A stretch of 64,000 nucleotides of DNA, taken from the NCBI GenBank assembly GCA_037127255.1, contig JBANSL010000013.1, positions 80,482,188 through 80,546,187 of the forward strand, written 5' to 3'. Each line of letters opens with the position of its first letter. The first letter of the stretch is position 1. Origin of the DNA: Persicaria tinctoria (taxonomy: Eukaryota > Streptophyta > Magnoliopsida > Caryophyllales > Polygonaceae). Below the pieces are notes generated by a model, which saw only the letters and a list, made by a program, of their open reading frames with translations, made no database searches and had not been told where the DNA came from. Below are positions 22,621 to 32,860 of the stretch, in pieces. The position numbers and the translations under genes are program-made.

Positions 22621-22963
22621 ACCTCCATGAAACCTCCTATCTCTCCATTTATTTCTTAGTGATTCATCAATCTGACCCAATTTGCTTACAAAAAGTTTAT
22701 TCAAAAAAGAATCACGTGATGTCAGTTCACACGATGAGAGGAGATTGCAAGCACTCCCCACTAATACGCCTTCTAGAAAGGAGCCTCTATAGAAAACTCT
22801 TAAAGGGGAAAAAACTACCTTCAATAACCGGCTTAACATCGAAACACCCTCGCAAACCACCAATCTTTTCACCACCATCACCAACACTACTGATTACAAA
22901 AACCAGTAATAACAATACCAACAATAAATTCAACTCGATTAGGGAAAAAATCGAGATTAAATA

Positions 22964-23202
22964 TGTTAACCTGCCTTGAATTGAGCTCATTATTTGTTTT
23001 GGGTTTAGCCCCATTGTCTGATTAGGGTTTCATGAGACACTATATATACTCATGAACCCTAACAATTTATAACCCTAGTTTCTTGTTTGCCTCCATAATA
23101 AAGAACCATATTTCTCTGCCCGTGGACGTAGGTAACACACCGTTGCCGAACCACGTTAAATATCTTTGTCTTTCTTCGTCTGTTATCGTTCTCGTTTAAA
23201 CA
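22964..23202 (+). repeat. 5' LTR of Copia C
   Basis: 239 bp. It contains CACTATATATACTCATGA, a likely TATA region, near 23037. Ends TTTAAACA, followed by the primer-binding region. Confidence 0.85.
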
Positions 23203-23316
23203 AACTAGTATCAGAGCTTGGTTGTGATTTCTGTCGAGAATGATGGCTGGTTCTGTAGTGAAGATTAACAAGTTTACCGTAAGAAACTCTTTCAGTCTGC
23301 AGCAGATAAAGATGCG

Positions 23317-23456
23317 TGTAGAATGATAGAATTGATGTAAAGTCCGTCCCTTGAGGGTTTCCATTCATTGATATAACATATATATAGGTTACACAGGTAT
23401 TGGGCCTTAACGGGCTTTTAGCCCACTATACAATATGAAACCTATGTAATCTATCA
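23317..23456 (-). repeat. 3' LTR of Copia B
   Basis: 140 bp. In element orientation its first bases TGA form the pol stop codon. Confidence 0.92.
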
Positions 23457-26400
23457 AACCCCCGCAGTCGAAACGGGAGGTGTCCGTACAGTGAGACTGG
23501 AACGGAAATCAATGAACAACTGTCTAGGTAAACCCTTGGTGAATATATCAGCGTACTGATAGGAGGACGGGACATGTAGAACGCGGACATGTCCAATGAC
23601 AACCTTGTCCCTGACGAAGTGGAGATCAAGCTCAATGTGCTTCGTGCGTTGATGCTGGACTGGGTTGCTAGCCAGGTAGACGGCGGAGACGTTATCAGTG
23701 TAGACCAAAGTGGCCTTCTGCAAGGGGCATCGTAGCTCAAGCAGGAGATTGCGGAGCCAAGAGCACTCGGAGACAACGTTGGCAACGCCCCTGTACTCGG
23801 CTTCAGCGCTGGAGCGAGACACGACGGACTGACGCTTAGCTGACCAGGACACAAGAGTGTCATTGAGGAAGACACAGTAACCAGACGTGGAGCGACGTGT
23901 GTCTGGACAACCACCCCAATCCGCATCAGTGTAAGCCACAAGGTCAAGCTTAGAGGAAGGAGTGATGGTGGTGCCGAGCTCAAGGGTGCCGCTGATGTAC
24001 CGAATGATCCGCTTCAAAGCCTGAAAGTGAGGTTCCCTAGGGGCATGCATGAACAAGCAGATCTGCTGAACGGCATAACTGATATCAGGCCTGGTGAAAG
24101 TGAGATACTGAAGAGCACCAGCGAGGCTCCTATACAATGTCGGATCGTCAACCAAAGGACCAGAATGAGCACTGAGCTTGTTGGATGTATCGACTGGGGT
24201 GGCGACGGGATTACAGTTGACCATCTTAGCCCGAGCAACAATCTCAGCAGCATACTTACTCTGTGAGAGAAAGAGACCAGACGCATGCCGCTGAACAGCA
24301 ACTCCCAAGAAGTAAGACAGCGGACCCAGATCAGACATGGCGAATTCCGCACTCAACCTCGAGATGATGGACGCTCGAAGAGCATCAGAAGAGGCGGTGA
24401 GAATGATGTCGTCGACATAGAGCAGCAGGAAAGCCAAGTCCGAGCCTCTGCGATAGATAAACAGAGACGTATCCGAACGGCTGCCAGTGAAACCCAAGCA
24501 AAGCAGATGAGAGGCAAACCGCTGGAACCATGCCCGTGGAGCCTGTTTCAGACCATACAGAGAGCGCTTGAGGAGACAGACATGCTTTGGACGCTCAGCA
24601 TCAGCAAACCCCGGAGGCTGAAACATGTAAACCGTCTCATTCAGATGACCATGCAGAAAGGCGTTCTTGACATCCAGCTGATGGATGCCCCAGTTGCGCG
24701 ACAGAGCCAGACTCAGGACCACTCGGATAGTGGCAGGCTTGGCCACATGGCTGAAGGTCTCATCACAATCAATACCTGCCTGCTGAGATCTACCGTTCAC
24801 CACAAGACGGACCTTGTAGCGCTCCAAAGTCCCATCAGAGCGGAACTTGTGACGGAAGAGCCACATACAGCGAATGACATTCGCCTCAGGAGGGCGAGGA
24901 ACAAGAACCCAAGTACCATTCTTCGTAAGGGCCCTGTATTCGTCGAGCATAGCCGCCTGCCAATTCGGGTCGATGAGGGCTGTTTTGTGGGAGGTGGGAA
25001 CGGGGGAGAGGGAGGTCTGGGTGGAGGCAGAGGGTGAATGGGAGTCGGGAAGGATGGGGGCAGAAGGGGGTAAGCAAGGGGAGGAGGGGGCTGCGGGTGC
25101 AGATGCGGCGGGCGCCGCATGGGGTGCGGCGGGCGCAGCAGTGCTTGCGGCGGGCGACGCCAGGGGCGGGTTTCTTGCGGCGGGCGCTGCAAAGTGGGTT
25201 GCGGCGGGCGTAGCATGCCATGCTGCGGCCGCCGCGCGTAGGGGAGGCGCAGTTGTTTGGCAGGGTGATGGGAGGTGGATAGCGGGGTGATGGGCGGTGG
25301 TCATGGATACGATCTGACGGGGTCGGAAGACACCGGAGACGCTGCGGGTGTGTGGTCTGGTGGTGGGGGGTGGTGGTGGTGGTGGAGGGGGTGTAGGGGG
25401 AGAAGTAGGAGCACCGGAAGAGCTCTGGGGAAAAAGGAAGTGAGGGAATGAGGACTCAGACTCTGACGGAGACACAAGGGGTGTGGGAGACGCAAAGGGA
25501 AACCGCGACTCATCAAAGGTGACATGACGGGAGAGAATGATCTTATGGGTCTTGATATCGAGGCAAATGTAACCGCGATGGTCAGACGGATAGCCTAGGA
25601 AGACACATGGAGTGGAGCGCGGGTGAAGCTTGTGCGGGGCTGTGGATGACTGGTTTGGGAAACACAAGCACCCGAAGGTGCGAAGGTGATCATACCTAGG
25701 CTCGGCGTAATAAAGTGTCTGAGCTGGCGAGCGATTGTGTAGGGTAGTGGAAGGGAGAATGTTTAGGAGATAACATGTGGTGGATAAGGCGTGAGGCCAA
25801 TAGGGAAGGGGAATAGATGCGTGGAAGAGGAGAGAGCGCATCATGTTGGTAATGGTTCTGATGATTCGTTCTGCCTTGCCATTCTGCTGAGAAGTATAGG
25901 GGCAAGACAAGCGATATGAGATCCCATTTGCGGCAAAGAAGGAGTGAAAGTCTTTGTTGTCAAATTCACGACCATTGTCACATTGGAAACATTTGATGGA
26001 CATGTGGAATTGTGTTTTGATGTAGGTATGGAATCTGGCAAAAATAGGAAACACTTGGGACTTGAAATGCAACGGGAAGACCCATAAGTAATGAGTGTAA
26101 TCATCCAGAAACAAGAGGTAGTACTTGTGACCCTCCTTGCTAGGCACGGGAGAGGTCCAAATGTCGATGTGAATGATATCAAAAGGAGCAAGGGTAGAGG
26201 TCAAAGACCGTTGGAACGGCAGTCTGGCATGTTTGCCTAGTTGGCAGGAAGAGCATAAACCAGAGTGTGGGTCTTTAGTACAGGCGACAAGGTTCTGGGA
26301 ACGGAGGACATCTAGAACGGCAGCGCTGGGATGGCCCAGGCGTGCATGCCACAGGCTGGACGATGATGCCGAGAGGGCGACCGGATACGACTGACTGGAC

Positions 26401-27032
26401 GCAGGAGGTGGTGTGACAGGGTAGAGCTCCCCAGTGCTGTTACATCTCATGCGAGTAACCCCCGTAGTAAGATCGTTCACAAAGAAACCATAGGGATCAA
26501 ACGTAAGGGAAACATTGTTGTCAGTAGTGAACCGACGGACAGAGATAAGGTTTTTAACAATCTTTGGGGCAATAAGGACATTGTTCAGGTGTAGTGGGTG
26601 GGTTGGGGTCTGTAAATTGGCGTGGCCAATTCCCGAAGTAGCAAGACGACCACCATTTCCGACGATAATAGAGTGGGCAGGGCCCTTAAAAGAAATAGAT
26701 GAGAGGTTACCTGAGGAGTTCGTCATGTGGGAGGTGGCACCAGTGTCCATGTACCAAGAAGAGTCTGAAGATGTCGGCTGCGTAGAGGAGAAGGCGTGAT
26801 GCAGAGCTGGCGGAACATAGCCTAAAGAGTCTGAAGATGTCGGCTGCGTAGAGGAGAAGGCGTGATGCAGAGCTGGCGGAACATAGCCTAAAGAGTCTGA
26901 AGATGTCGGCTGCGTAGAGGAGAAGGCGTGATGCAGAGCTGGCGGAACATAGCCTAGGTGAGGCGATGTCAGAGAGGCCTGAGGACCGGCATGTCGAGGG
27001 GTCAGGCGATGTTGGTGATCGTAAAAGGCCAT
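23454..27032 (-). CDS. Copia B pol (protease, integrase, RT, RNase H), no gag
   Basis: 1192 residues, uninterrupted. The start ATG at 27032 sits in a good context (ACCATGG). The N-terminus carries three 22-residue repeats (LGYVPPALHHAF...). Protease WYMDTGATSHM, integrase (WHARLGHPS, CDNGREFD, TSQQNGKAERI), an Ala/Pro linker with CGCCCGCCGCA-type repeats, RT with LDVKNAFLHGHL and YVDDIILTA, and RNase H with TDADWGG and SSAEAEYRG follow in Copia order. All catalytic motifs look intact. The frame stays open exactly to the LTR border, where TGA of TGATAG ends it. A full Copia polyprotein would have about 250-300 more N-terminal residues of gag. Confidence 0.95.
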   Translation of the reverse strand: MAFYDHQHRLTPRHAGPQASLTSPHLGYVPPALHHAFSSTQPTSSDSLGYVPPALHHAFSSTQPTSSDSLGYVPPALHHAFSSTQPTSSDSSWYMDTGATSHMTNSSGNLSSISFKGPAHSIIVGNGGRLATSGIGHANLQTPTHPLHLNNVLIAPKIVKNLISVRRFTTDNNVSLTFDPYGFFVNDLTTGVTRMRCNSTGELYPVTPPPASSQSYPVALSASSSSLWHARLGHPSAAVLDVLRSQNLVACTKDPHSGLCSSCQLGKHARLPFQRSLTSTLAPFDIIHIDIWTSPVPSKEGHKYYLLFLDDYTHYLWVFPLHFKSQVFPIFARFHTYIKTQFHMSIKCFQCDNGREFDNKDFHSFFAANGISYRLSCPYTSQQNGKAERIIRTITNMMRSLLFHASIPLPYWPHALSTTCYLLNILPSTTLHNRSPAQTLYYAEPRYDHLRTFGCLCFPNQSSTAPHKLHPRSTPCVFLGYPSDHRGYICLDIKTHKIILSRHVTFDESRFPFASPTPLVSPSESESSFPHFLFPQSSSGAPTSPPTPPPPPPPPPTTRPHTRSVSGVFRPRQIVSMTTAHHPAIHLPSPCQTTAPPLRAAAAAWHATPAATHFAAPAARNPPLASPAASTAAPAAPHAAPAASAPAAPSSPCLPPSAPILPDSHSPSASTQTSLSPVPTSHKTALIDPNWQAAMLDEYRALTKNGTWVLVPRPPEANVIRCMWLFRHKFRSDGTLERYKVRLVVNGRSQQAGIDCDETFSHVAKPATIRVVLSLALSRNWGIHQLDVKNAFLHGHLNETVYMFQPPGFADAERPKHVCLLKRSLYGLKQAPRAWFQRFASHLLCLGFTGSRSDTSLFIYRRGSDLAFLLLYVDDIILTASSDALRASIISRLSAEFAMSDLGPLSYFLGVAVQRHASGLFLSQSKYAAEIVARAKMVNCNPVATPVDTSNKLSAHSGPLVDDPTLYRSLAGALQYLTFTRPDISYAVQQICLFMHAPREPHFQALKRIIRYISGTLELGTTITPSSKLDLVAYTDADWGGCPDTRRSTSGYCVFLNDTLVSWSAKRQSVVSRSSAEAEYRGVANVVSECSWLRNLLLELRCPLQKATLVYTDNVSAVYLASNPVQHQRTKHIELDLHFVRDKVVIGHVRVLHVPSSYQYADIFTKGLPRQLFIDFRSSLTVRTPPVSTAGV
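26761..26958 (-). repeat. Three 66 bp tandem repeats in the Copia B pol N-terminus
   Basis: Units 26761-26826, 26827-26892 and 26893-26958 are nearly identical and in frame (22 codons). Copia A has one copy (near 2068-2136). The amplification therefore happened within B, upstream of protease. Confidence 0.92.
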
Positions 27033-27691
27033 GGTAAGAATTGTTTTTTTTTTTTTGTTTTTTTTTGGATTTGATTGGCCACCTAACTTAATAAATAATT
27101 AAGTAAGGGCCAGAAATGAAATAAAGGTAAATACAAGGGATGTTTTTGTAATTTCTTCAAAAAAGATTAAAATCTCTTCTTTCTTCTTCGGCGGAAGCGC
27201 GTTCAGAAGGGGCAGTGGAGGCGGTGGAACTGGGCTCGGCAAGGGTGCAGTGGTTCTCGGAGCTTGTGGATCTGGTGCGCAGGAGGCCGGAATTAGGAGG
27301 GGGGTGCCGGATCTGTGGAGTAAGCGCCGGCGACAGTGGTTTGGACAGGAGGTGAGCCGGCGACGGGGGATCTGGGAACGGGGAGGGATAGTGAGCGAGG
27401 GAGCAGAAGCGAAGGCTTTGCGAGGCAGAGGTCGTCACTGGGGCTGGGATCCCGTCTTGGTGGCCGGCAAGAGTTCAGCGAGAGCGAGAGTAAGGGGAGG
27501 CGTGAGGGAGAAGACGGCAATGGCGGCTGAATGGGATTTTAGGTCGAAATCGGGTGAGGGAGAGAGAGGGGACAGTGGAAGAGGATGATCGGCGACGGTG
27601 AGCCGGACAGAGGAGGAGGAAGATTTGATGGGGCCGGTGAGACGGGAGGATCAATTTAGGGTTCCGTTAGGAAGAAAATGATGTGATACCA
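27033..27691 (-). other. Leader of Copia B where gag would be expected
   Basis: In element orientation this holds the primer site (TGGTATCACATC), a leader shared with A (TTTTCTTCCTAACGGAACCC), a GC-rich stretch, and A-rich DNA (a long A/T run near 27040-27066) just before the pol ATG. No gag homology or zinc knuckle is visible in any frame. Confidence 0.7.
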
Positions 27692-27830
27692 TGTAGAATG
27701 ATAGAATTGATGTAAAGTCCTCCCTTGAGGGTTTCCATTCATTGATATAACATATATATAGGTTACACAGGTATTGGGCCTTAACGGGCTTTTAGCCCAC
27801 TATACAATATGAAACCTATGTAATCTATCA
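27692..27830 (-). repeat. 5' LTR of Copia B
   Basis: 139 bp. In element orientation it is followed by the primer-binding site. Target duplication ATGCG lies at 27831-27835. Confidence 0.92.
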
Positions 27831-27835
27831 ATGCG

Positions 27836-28800
27836 GGCTTTGCTGAAGCAACAAGGTTTATGGGCACCGTTAACCGCCGGCAAGAAGGGGGCAGATACAA
27901 CCACCGCCGAGTACGTTCTTCTGGAGGAGAAGGCTCATTAGACGATCATGTCGTGTCTCGCAGACGATGTCATAATAGAGGTTGCTGATCAGGAAACTGC
28001 TGGCGGCTTGTGGCTGAAGTTGGAGAGTTTGTAAATGACAATGTCTCTGACGAACAAGTTGCTTCTGAAACAACGGTTGTTCGGGTTGTGTATGCAGGAA
28101 GGTACACAACTCAGATATCATCTTGATCAACTTAACACGCTATTGCTTGAATTGCGTAATATTGATGTTAAGGTGGAGGACGAAGATGTTGTTTTAATTA
28201 TGTTAGTATCCCTACCCCTCACATACGAAAACTTCGTTCAGTTGTTCGTCGTTGGGAAGGTTACCGTCATGCTGGAAGAACCTAAATCGTCGCTTCACAA
28301 CAGAGAGTGCATCTGAAGGCAACCGCGTGGGTTACAGACAATGAGGCTTTCGGGCTTATGGCCAGCAGAGGCAATTCTGATGGTAGAAGGGGCAAGAAGC
28401 AAGGTCGCAAATTAGGCTCTAAACCAGACGACGTCTGTAACTACTGTAACAAGCAAGGTCATTGGAAGAATGAGTGTCCTATGAAGTGGCAACAAGAGCA
28501 GAAATCTGGATCTGCAGCAGTAGTTCATGGTGGAAATACTTCTGAGGAAGATATTGTTCTAATAGCAGATAATCGCACATGTCATGATGTGTGGTTTCTT
28601 GACTCAGGTGCGTCATGTCACGTATGTCCTAGAAGAGAGTTGTTTACAACATTTAGATGTGTAGACAAGGGCAATGTTTCTATGGGAAACGATGTCATCT
28701 ACAACGTTGTTGGGATCGACTCAGTCAGGCTTAGCTTCAGACAAACGATGGGAAGTTTCACACATTGGAGGAAGTCAAACATGTGTTATGTATGACGAAT
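27836..28800 (+). pseudogene. Copia C gag and protease fragment
   Basis: A UBN2-type gag stretch (LTNKLLLKQRLFGL, HLDQLNTLLLEL, LPLTYENFVQ) is broken by stops near 27938 and 28032 and by a frameshift near 28310. The zinc knuckle CNYCNKQGHWKNEC lies near 28440-28480, and the protease-like FLDSGASCHVCPRRE near 28598-28640. The 5' end of gag lies left of the nested Copia B, near 23238. Not translatable as one protein. Confidence 0.85.
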
Positions 28801-28923
28801 AATCTGATATCCTTAACCGTGTTAGACGACAAGGGTTTGAGATACACATGTTATGGTGGAAAGTTACGTGTGTTTAATGGCTCTAATGTGGTTTTGCAAT
28901 GAGTCAAGTAGGGAAAGGGAACC

Positions 28924-29439
28924 TTGTATGCCCTAAAAGGTTCAGCAGTCACAAGTGCTACAGATGCTATTTCAGTTAAGGCTAGAGAGACTGTTGATGA
29001 GGAGGTGGAGTTGAACTTCACTTCAACAGAGACTCAGACACCTGAGTTGGTCACTGACCAATCATCACGTACAGGTACTACTGAGTCAGATACTAGGGAG
29101 ACAAAGAATATACCATTAGACACAGGAACGGGTGGAGCTGTACATCGGAGTATTGCTCTAGATCGACCAAGAAGGGTTGACATCAGGGGGCCTGCAAGAT
29201 ACAAGTCTAATGATCTAGTGGGATATGCTTTGCATGTGGCCGATGAGGGGGAGGATGGTGTTCCATCCAACCACAAGGCTGTTGTTTCTGAAGGTGAGTC
29301 AGCACATTGGCAAGCTGAGAAAAGAATCAGGATGAAGAAGGTGGGAACATCTGATAATCTTGCTGATATGTTCACCAAGTCAGTTCCGGAGAGCAAGTTC
29401 CAACACTATTTGGACTTGTTTAACATCACCAGCTGTTGA
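28924..29439 (+). pseudogene. Copia C residual C-terminal pol
   Basis: An open frame of 171 codons that jumps from the post-protease region (LYALKGS) to the RT N-terminal linker (DRPRRVDIRGPARY). It then runs directly into the last RNase H residues (VGTSDNLADMFTKSVPESKFQHYLDL). Integrase, the RT catalytic core and most of RNase H are missing. The same junctions recur in element D, so this is the standard form of a non-autonomous subfamily and not random decay. Confidence 0.85.
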
Positions 29440-29657
29440 GTTGCACTGTGGGGCAATCTGGGTCCTTCTACGAGGACAAATCTGAGGTAGAAGAACGTCT
29501 GACACTTGTCATGGTGCATCTGTTTCTAAGATCAGGAGATTCTGGTACATCCGGCATTGAAGTGCATCTGGTACATCTGCCATGGCATTTCATCTGGTAC
29601 GTCTGGCGCTGCAATGCGGTTGGTACATATGAGAGGATTCAAGTCAAGGTGGAGATT

Positions 29658-29896
29658 TGTTAATATGCCTTGAATTGGACTTATTATTTGTTTTGGGTTT
29701 AGGCCCATTGTCTGACTAGGGTTTCATGAGGCACTATATATACTCATGAAACCTAACAATTTGTAACCCTAGTTTCTTGTTTGCTTCCATAATAAAGAAC
29801 CCTATTTCTCTGCCCGTGGACGTAGGTAACACACTGTTGCCGAACCACGTTAAATCTCTGTGTCTTACTTCGTTTGTTATCGTTCTCGTTATAACA
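29658..29896 (+). repeat. 3' LTR of Copia C
   Basis: 239 bp, preceded by GTGGAGATT. Ends GTTATAACA. Confidence 0.88.
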
Positions 29897-31206
29897 GAAT
29901 CTCAACCCTTTACTTAGAAAATTGAATCTCAACCCTCTTTTTGGAGATTAAATATAAACAAATACAATAACATATTCAACCAACTATCAATTTTGAGTTA
30001 GAAAAACTGTTTAAAGTCATATTATACCCATATAAACATCACCACCACTAACCACACCCACTTATGATTTAGAAATGAGGAAATTGCACTAAATAGCCCA
30101 AAAAACGGGCCTATTTGCACAAATAGTCAAGGGGGTGAAAAAATGGGCCAAAATGGCCAGGCTATTTCTTGCAAATAAAAAGGCCGGTCATTTGGAACTG
30201 TTTGTAACCGGTTGTAGGGGGTTATCAAATTAAAACGAGGGAGGGAGAGAGACGGTTTCATTTCGTTTCAAAAGGGATACAGAGAGAGAGAGGGAAGGCC
30301 ATCAGAGAAAGGAGAACCGATACACAGAGAGAGACGGAGGACGAACTCGTCAAAGAAGAAGGCCATCAGTCACCGCCTGAGAGGAAGGAGAAGGTTGAAG
30401 ACGAAGAGAAAGGTAAGCAACTGTTAAGATTTTGTTTGGGTTGCGAAATTGGTGTCATGGGTGTGCGGTTACATGTGGTTATTGTGAAGGTTTTGAGACG
30501 ATTTTGGGGGAGATGCCTAGCAGTAGAGGAGGAATGAAGTAGGAGGGGGTTAGGGGTGACATTGTGAGTCGATTTTGCGGATGTGGGTGCGATTAGGGTT
30601 TGTGGGTGTCGGGAAAAGGATGGGTAAGGGTTAGGTGATGTTGGGTAAGAAATTGGGGACAAAAGGTCAAGGAGGGGGTTGGATGGGTAGGGAATCCACA
30701 TGATTTGTGGTAATCGGTAGGGTTTATGTGCACATGTGGTAGGACAGATTATCGAAGGTTGTGTATGAATTTGTGGTAGCAGATTTCGTAGGACCGGGTA
30801 ACGAAATTGGGAGGTTAAAATTGAACATCTGGTTTGCCGAGTGGGGTGAAGGAATATGGGGTGGATTGGTTTTTTAGTGTTTGTTGATTGGTTTTTTTAT
30901 TGTTGAAACCGTAAGTGCCCACCAAGTGTTTGATGAAATGCCTAAACATATGATGAATAAATGGTGATTTTGTTTTGGTTAATCTCCTTGCCTATATGAT
31001 GTGTTGTGAAAGAGGTAAAATGAACCAAACGTGTGAAATGCGTAATTGGTAGGACAGAAGAGGATATCAGAAATGGTAGGATAGGAAAATGAAGTTGGTA
31101 GAATAATTTTTAATTGTTGGCATGTATGACAGAATATGTGAATTGCATTTCTGATTTGTTGTTTGTTGATTGTGTAACAGGTACCCCGCATTAAACATCA
31201 TATAAA

Positions 31207-32787
31207 ATGCCGAAGTCAGGGAACAAGAAAGGCCGTGCAGGACCAAGCAGCTAGGGGGTAAGGAAACTGAGATAGGTTTTTTTTTTGTTGTAAAGGTTGA
31301 GAAAAAATGTCAAAACCTAAGAGTCTTACATATGTGTGCAGGTTGTCCTTGCTGTTGCTGAGAAACACCACTTCTTAGGGAGGGCGCTTTCCCATGCAAA
31401 TTTCGAGTTGTTGGAAGGAATCGACCTCACCATTGACCGGGAGGATTACAAAGCCCTGAGCAAGAGCCAGCTTGGTGGCGTTGTGAAGATGGGGTCGAGA
31501 AACAAATTCTCTGCGTCGTTGGTGCACTACTGCCTTCTCCACCAACTGAAGACTCGGAAGACACATGAGACGTGGTACTCCCTCTAGGGGCATCACGTTC
31601 GATTCTCTCTTCATGAGTTCGCGATCATCACGGGCCTTAACTGCTCACCACCCCCCAGTGATGTCATGGAGGGGGACAACAAGGAGTGCATTTACCAGTT
31701 TTTTAAGAAGGAGAGGGTGACGTTGAAGGATGTGGAAAGTGCTTGGGCCCACGAGAAAGAGTCGGACGCCGGGTCCCTCATGAAAAAGTACAAGCTTGCC
31801 CTCCTCGTCATAGTGGAGGGCGTTCTGTTTGGGTTGGAGAAGAAGACACAAATAAGGGGGTGGGTTGTGAAGCTGCTGCTTGAGGACACAAACCGTTTTC
31901 TGGAGTTCCCTTGGGGAAGGCTCATGTACGATAGGCTACATGAAAGCCTCGACGGCACGTTGAAGGACATGGTGGCTGCAAAGAGTCACCTTAAAGACAG
32001 GCCGAACTACGCGTTGTACGGGTTCCCCATGGCCTTCCAGGTTAGTGAAGTTTTACAAGTTATAATCCTTTTCCAATTGTGAAAAATTGTATCCTACCAA
32101 TGGGGTATAAATATCCTACCAAATGGATATTTATATCTTACCAATGGTTAATGAATATTCTACCAAAGGATAAATTGAACTTACCAAATAGCTTCATTTG
32201 TCATGCCAACTGCGTTCTAATATCTTACCATATTGTATCTGCAGTTGTGGGTGTACGAGACCTTCTCTGAGATTGGGAATCATTTTGGCCGCAACATCGA
32301 CGACACCATCATCCCCAGGTGTCTGCGATGGGAAACGCCAAACTCGCACATACGATACGAGAATGTGAAGTCCTTCCTCAGCCTGGACGCCCCCGCCAAC
32401 GACCCAATTGATGAACACGTTCTGCTGGCGAAGCCAGAGCCCATCTTGCACCCCACCCATAAGGAAAAAGATGCGTACCCCCACTCATCGTACAAGAAAG
32501 ACGCTCCAGACGTCTTCTTTGATCAGATTGTGGGCGACCACATGAGGGCCCGCAGAGATAAGCGGAGACATGAGGATGCCACTGCTGGACCCAGTCAGGG
32601 GACTAGCCAGTCTGGGTCAGACGCGTCGTCTGCCGGTTTGGAGGCCCGGCTTGTGGCTAAGGTCGAGGCTCTCTTTAAGGGCATGATGGTGGAGATGGGG
32701 TCCAAGTTCAGGGAGCTCGACGAGAAGGTGACCGAAGTTTCTAGACAATGCAAGAAGGCGTTATCAGAGCGGACCGGCAAGGGAAAG
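31207..32787 (+). pseudogene. DUF1985-type MULE passenger gene, with premature stops
   Basis: Proposed model: a 5' UTR exon near 30240-30411 (donor AAAG|GTAAGC), a leader exon with ATG 31207, exon 31342-32040, and exon 32245-32787. All junctions are GT-AG. The central exon reads EKHHFLGRALSHANFELLEG, then, past an in-frame TAG at 31585, VRFSLHEFAIITGLNC, LALLVIVEGVLFG and FLEFPWGRLMYDRL, the DUF1985 hallmarks. The next exon begins LWVYETFSEIGNHFG. A second stop (TAG 31252) lies in the leader exon. Without these stops it would continue toward a C-terminal region; no Ulp1 protease domain was found. Function in MULEs is unknown. Confidence 0.75.
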
Positions 32788-32860
32788 GTATGTGCTCCAT
32801 TGTCCATCATAAGTGCAATTCATAAGATGATGTTTGTGTGATGGTAAACCATTGTAACTC

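Larger units (their letters stand above)
23317..27830 (-). mobile_element. Copia element B, nested in C, gag-less but with intact pol
   Basis: Same family as Copia A. LTRs at 27692-27830 (5') and 23317-23456 (3') of 139/140 bp differ by about one base insertion. The target duplication ATGCG is at 23312-23316 and 27831-27835. Pol is a single open frame. Between the primer site and pol lies about 650 bp with no gag, as in A. With no gag it should need capsid protein from another element. Near-identical LTRs show recent movement despite this. Confidence 0.95.
22964..29896 (+). mobile_element. Copia element C, internally deleted, host of Copia B
   Basis: Two 239 bp LTRs (22964-23202 and 29658-29896), both TGTTAA...AACA, with GTGGAGATT before the 3' LTR as polypurine tract. 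A TATCAGAGCTTGG primer site follows the 5' LTR. Gag, zinc knuckle and protease fragments are followed directly by the C-terminal end of RNase H; integrase and almost all RT are missing. Copia B is inserted at 23317. No matching target duplication was found (AAATA left, GAATC right), so one flank has changed or ends have recombined. Element D at 35.2 kb has the same deletion. Confidence 0.88.

Noticed and set aside
24285..25037. 250-codon plus-strand frame inside Copia B
   Set aside because: Antisense shadow of the pol RT region; no independent motifs.
22954..29953. GAGATTAAATAT on both sides of Copia C as a displaced target duplication
   Set aside because: The right copy is about 45 bp beyond the LTR; AT-rich 12-mers can match by chance, and the immediate flanks do not match.
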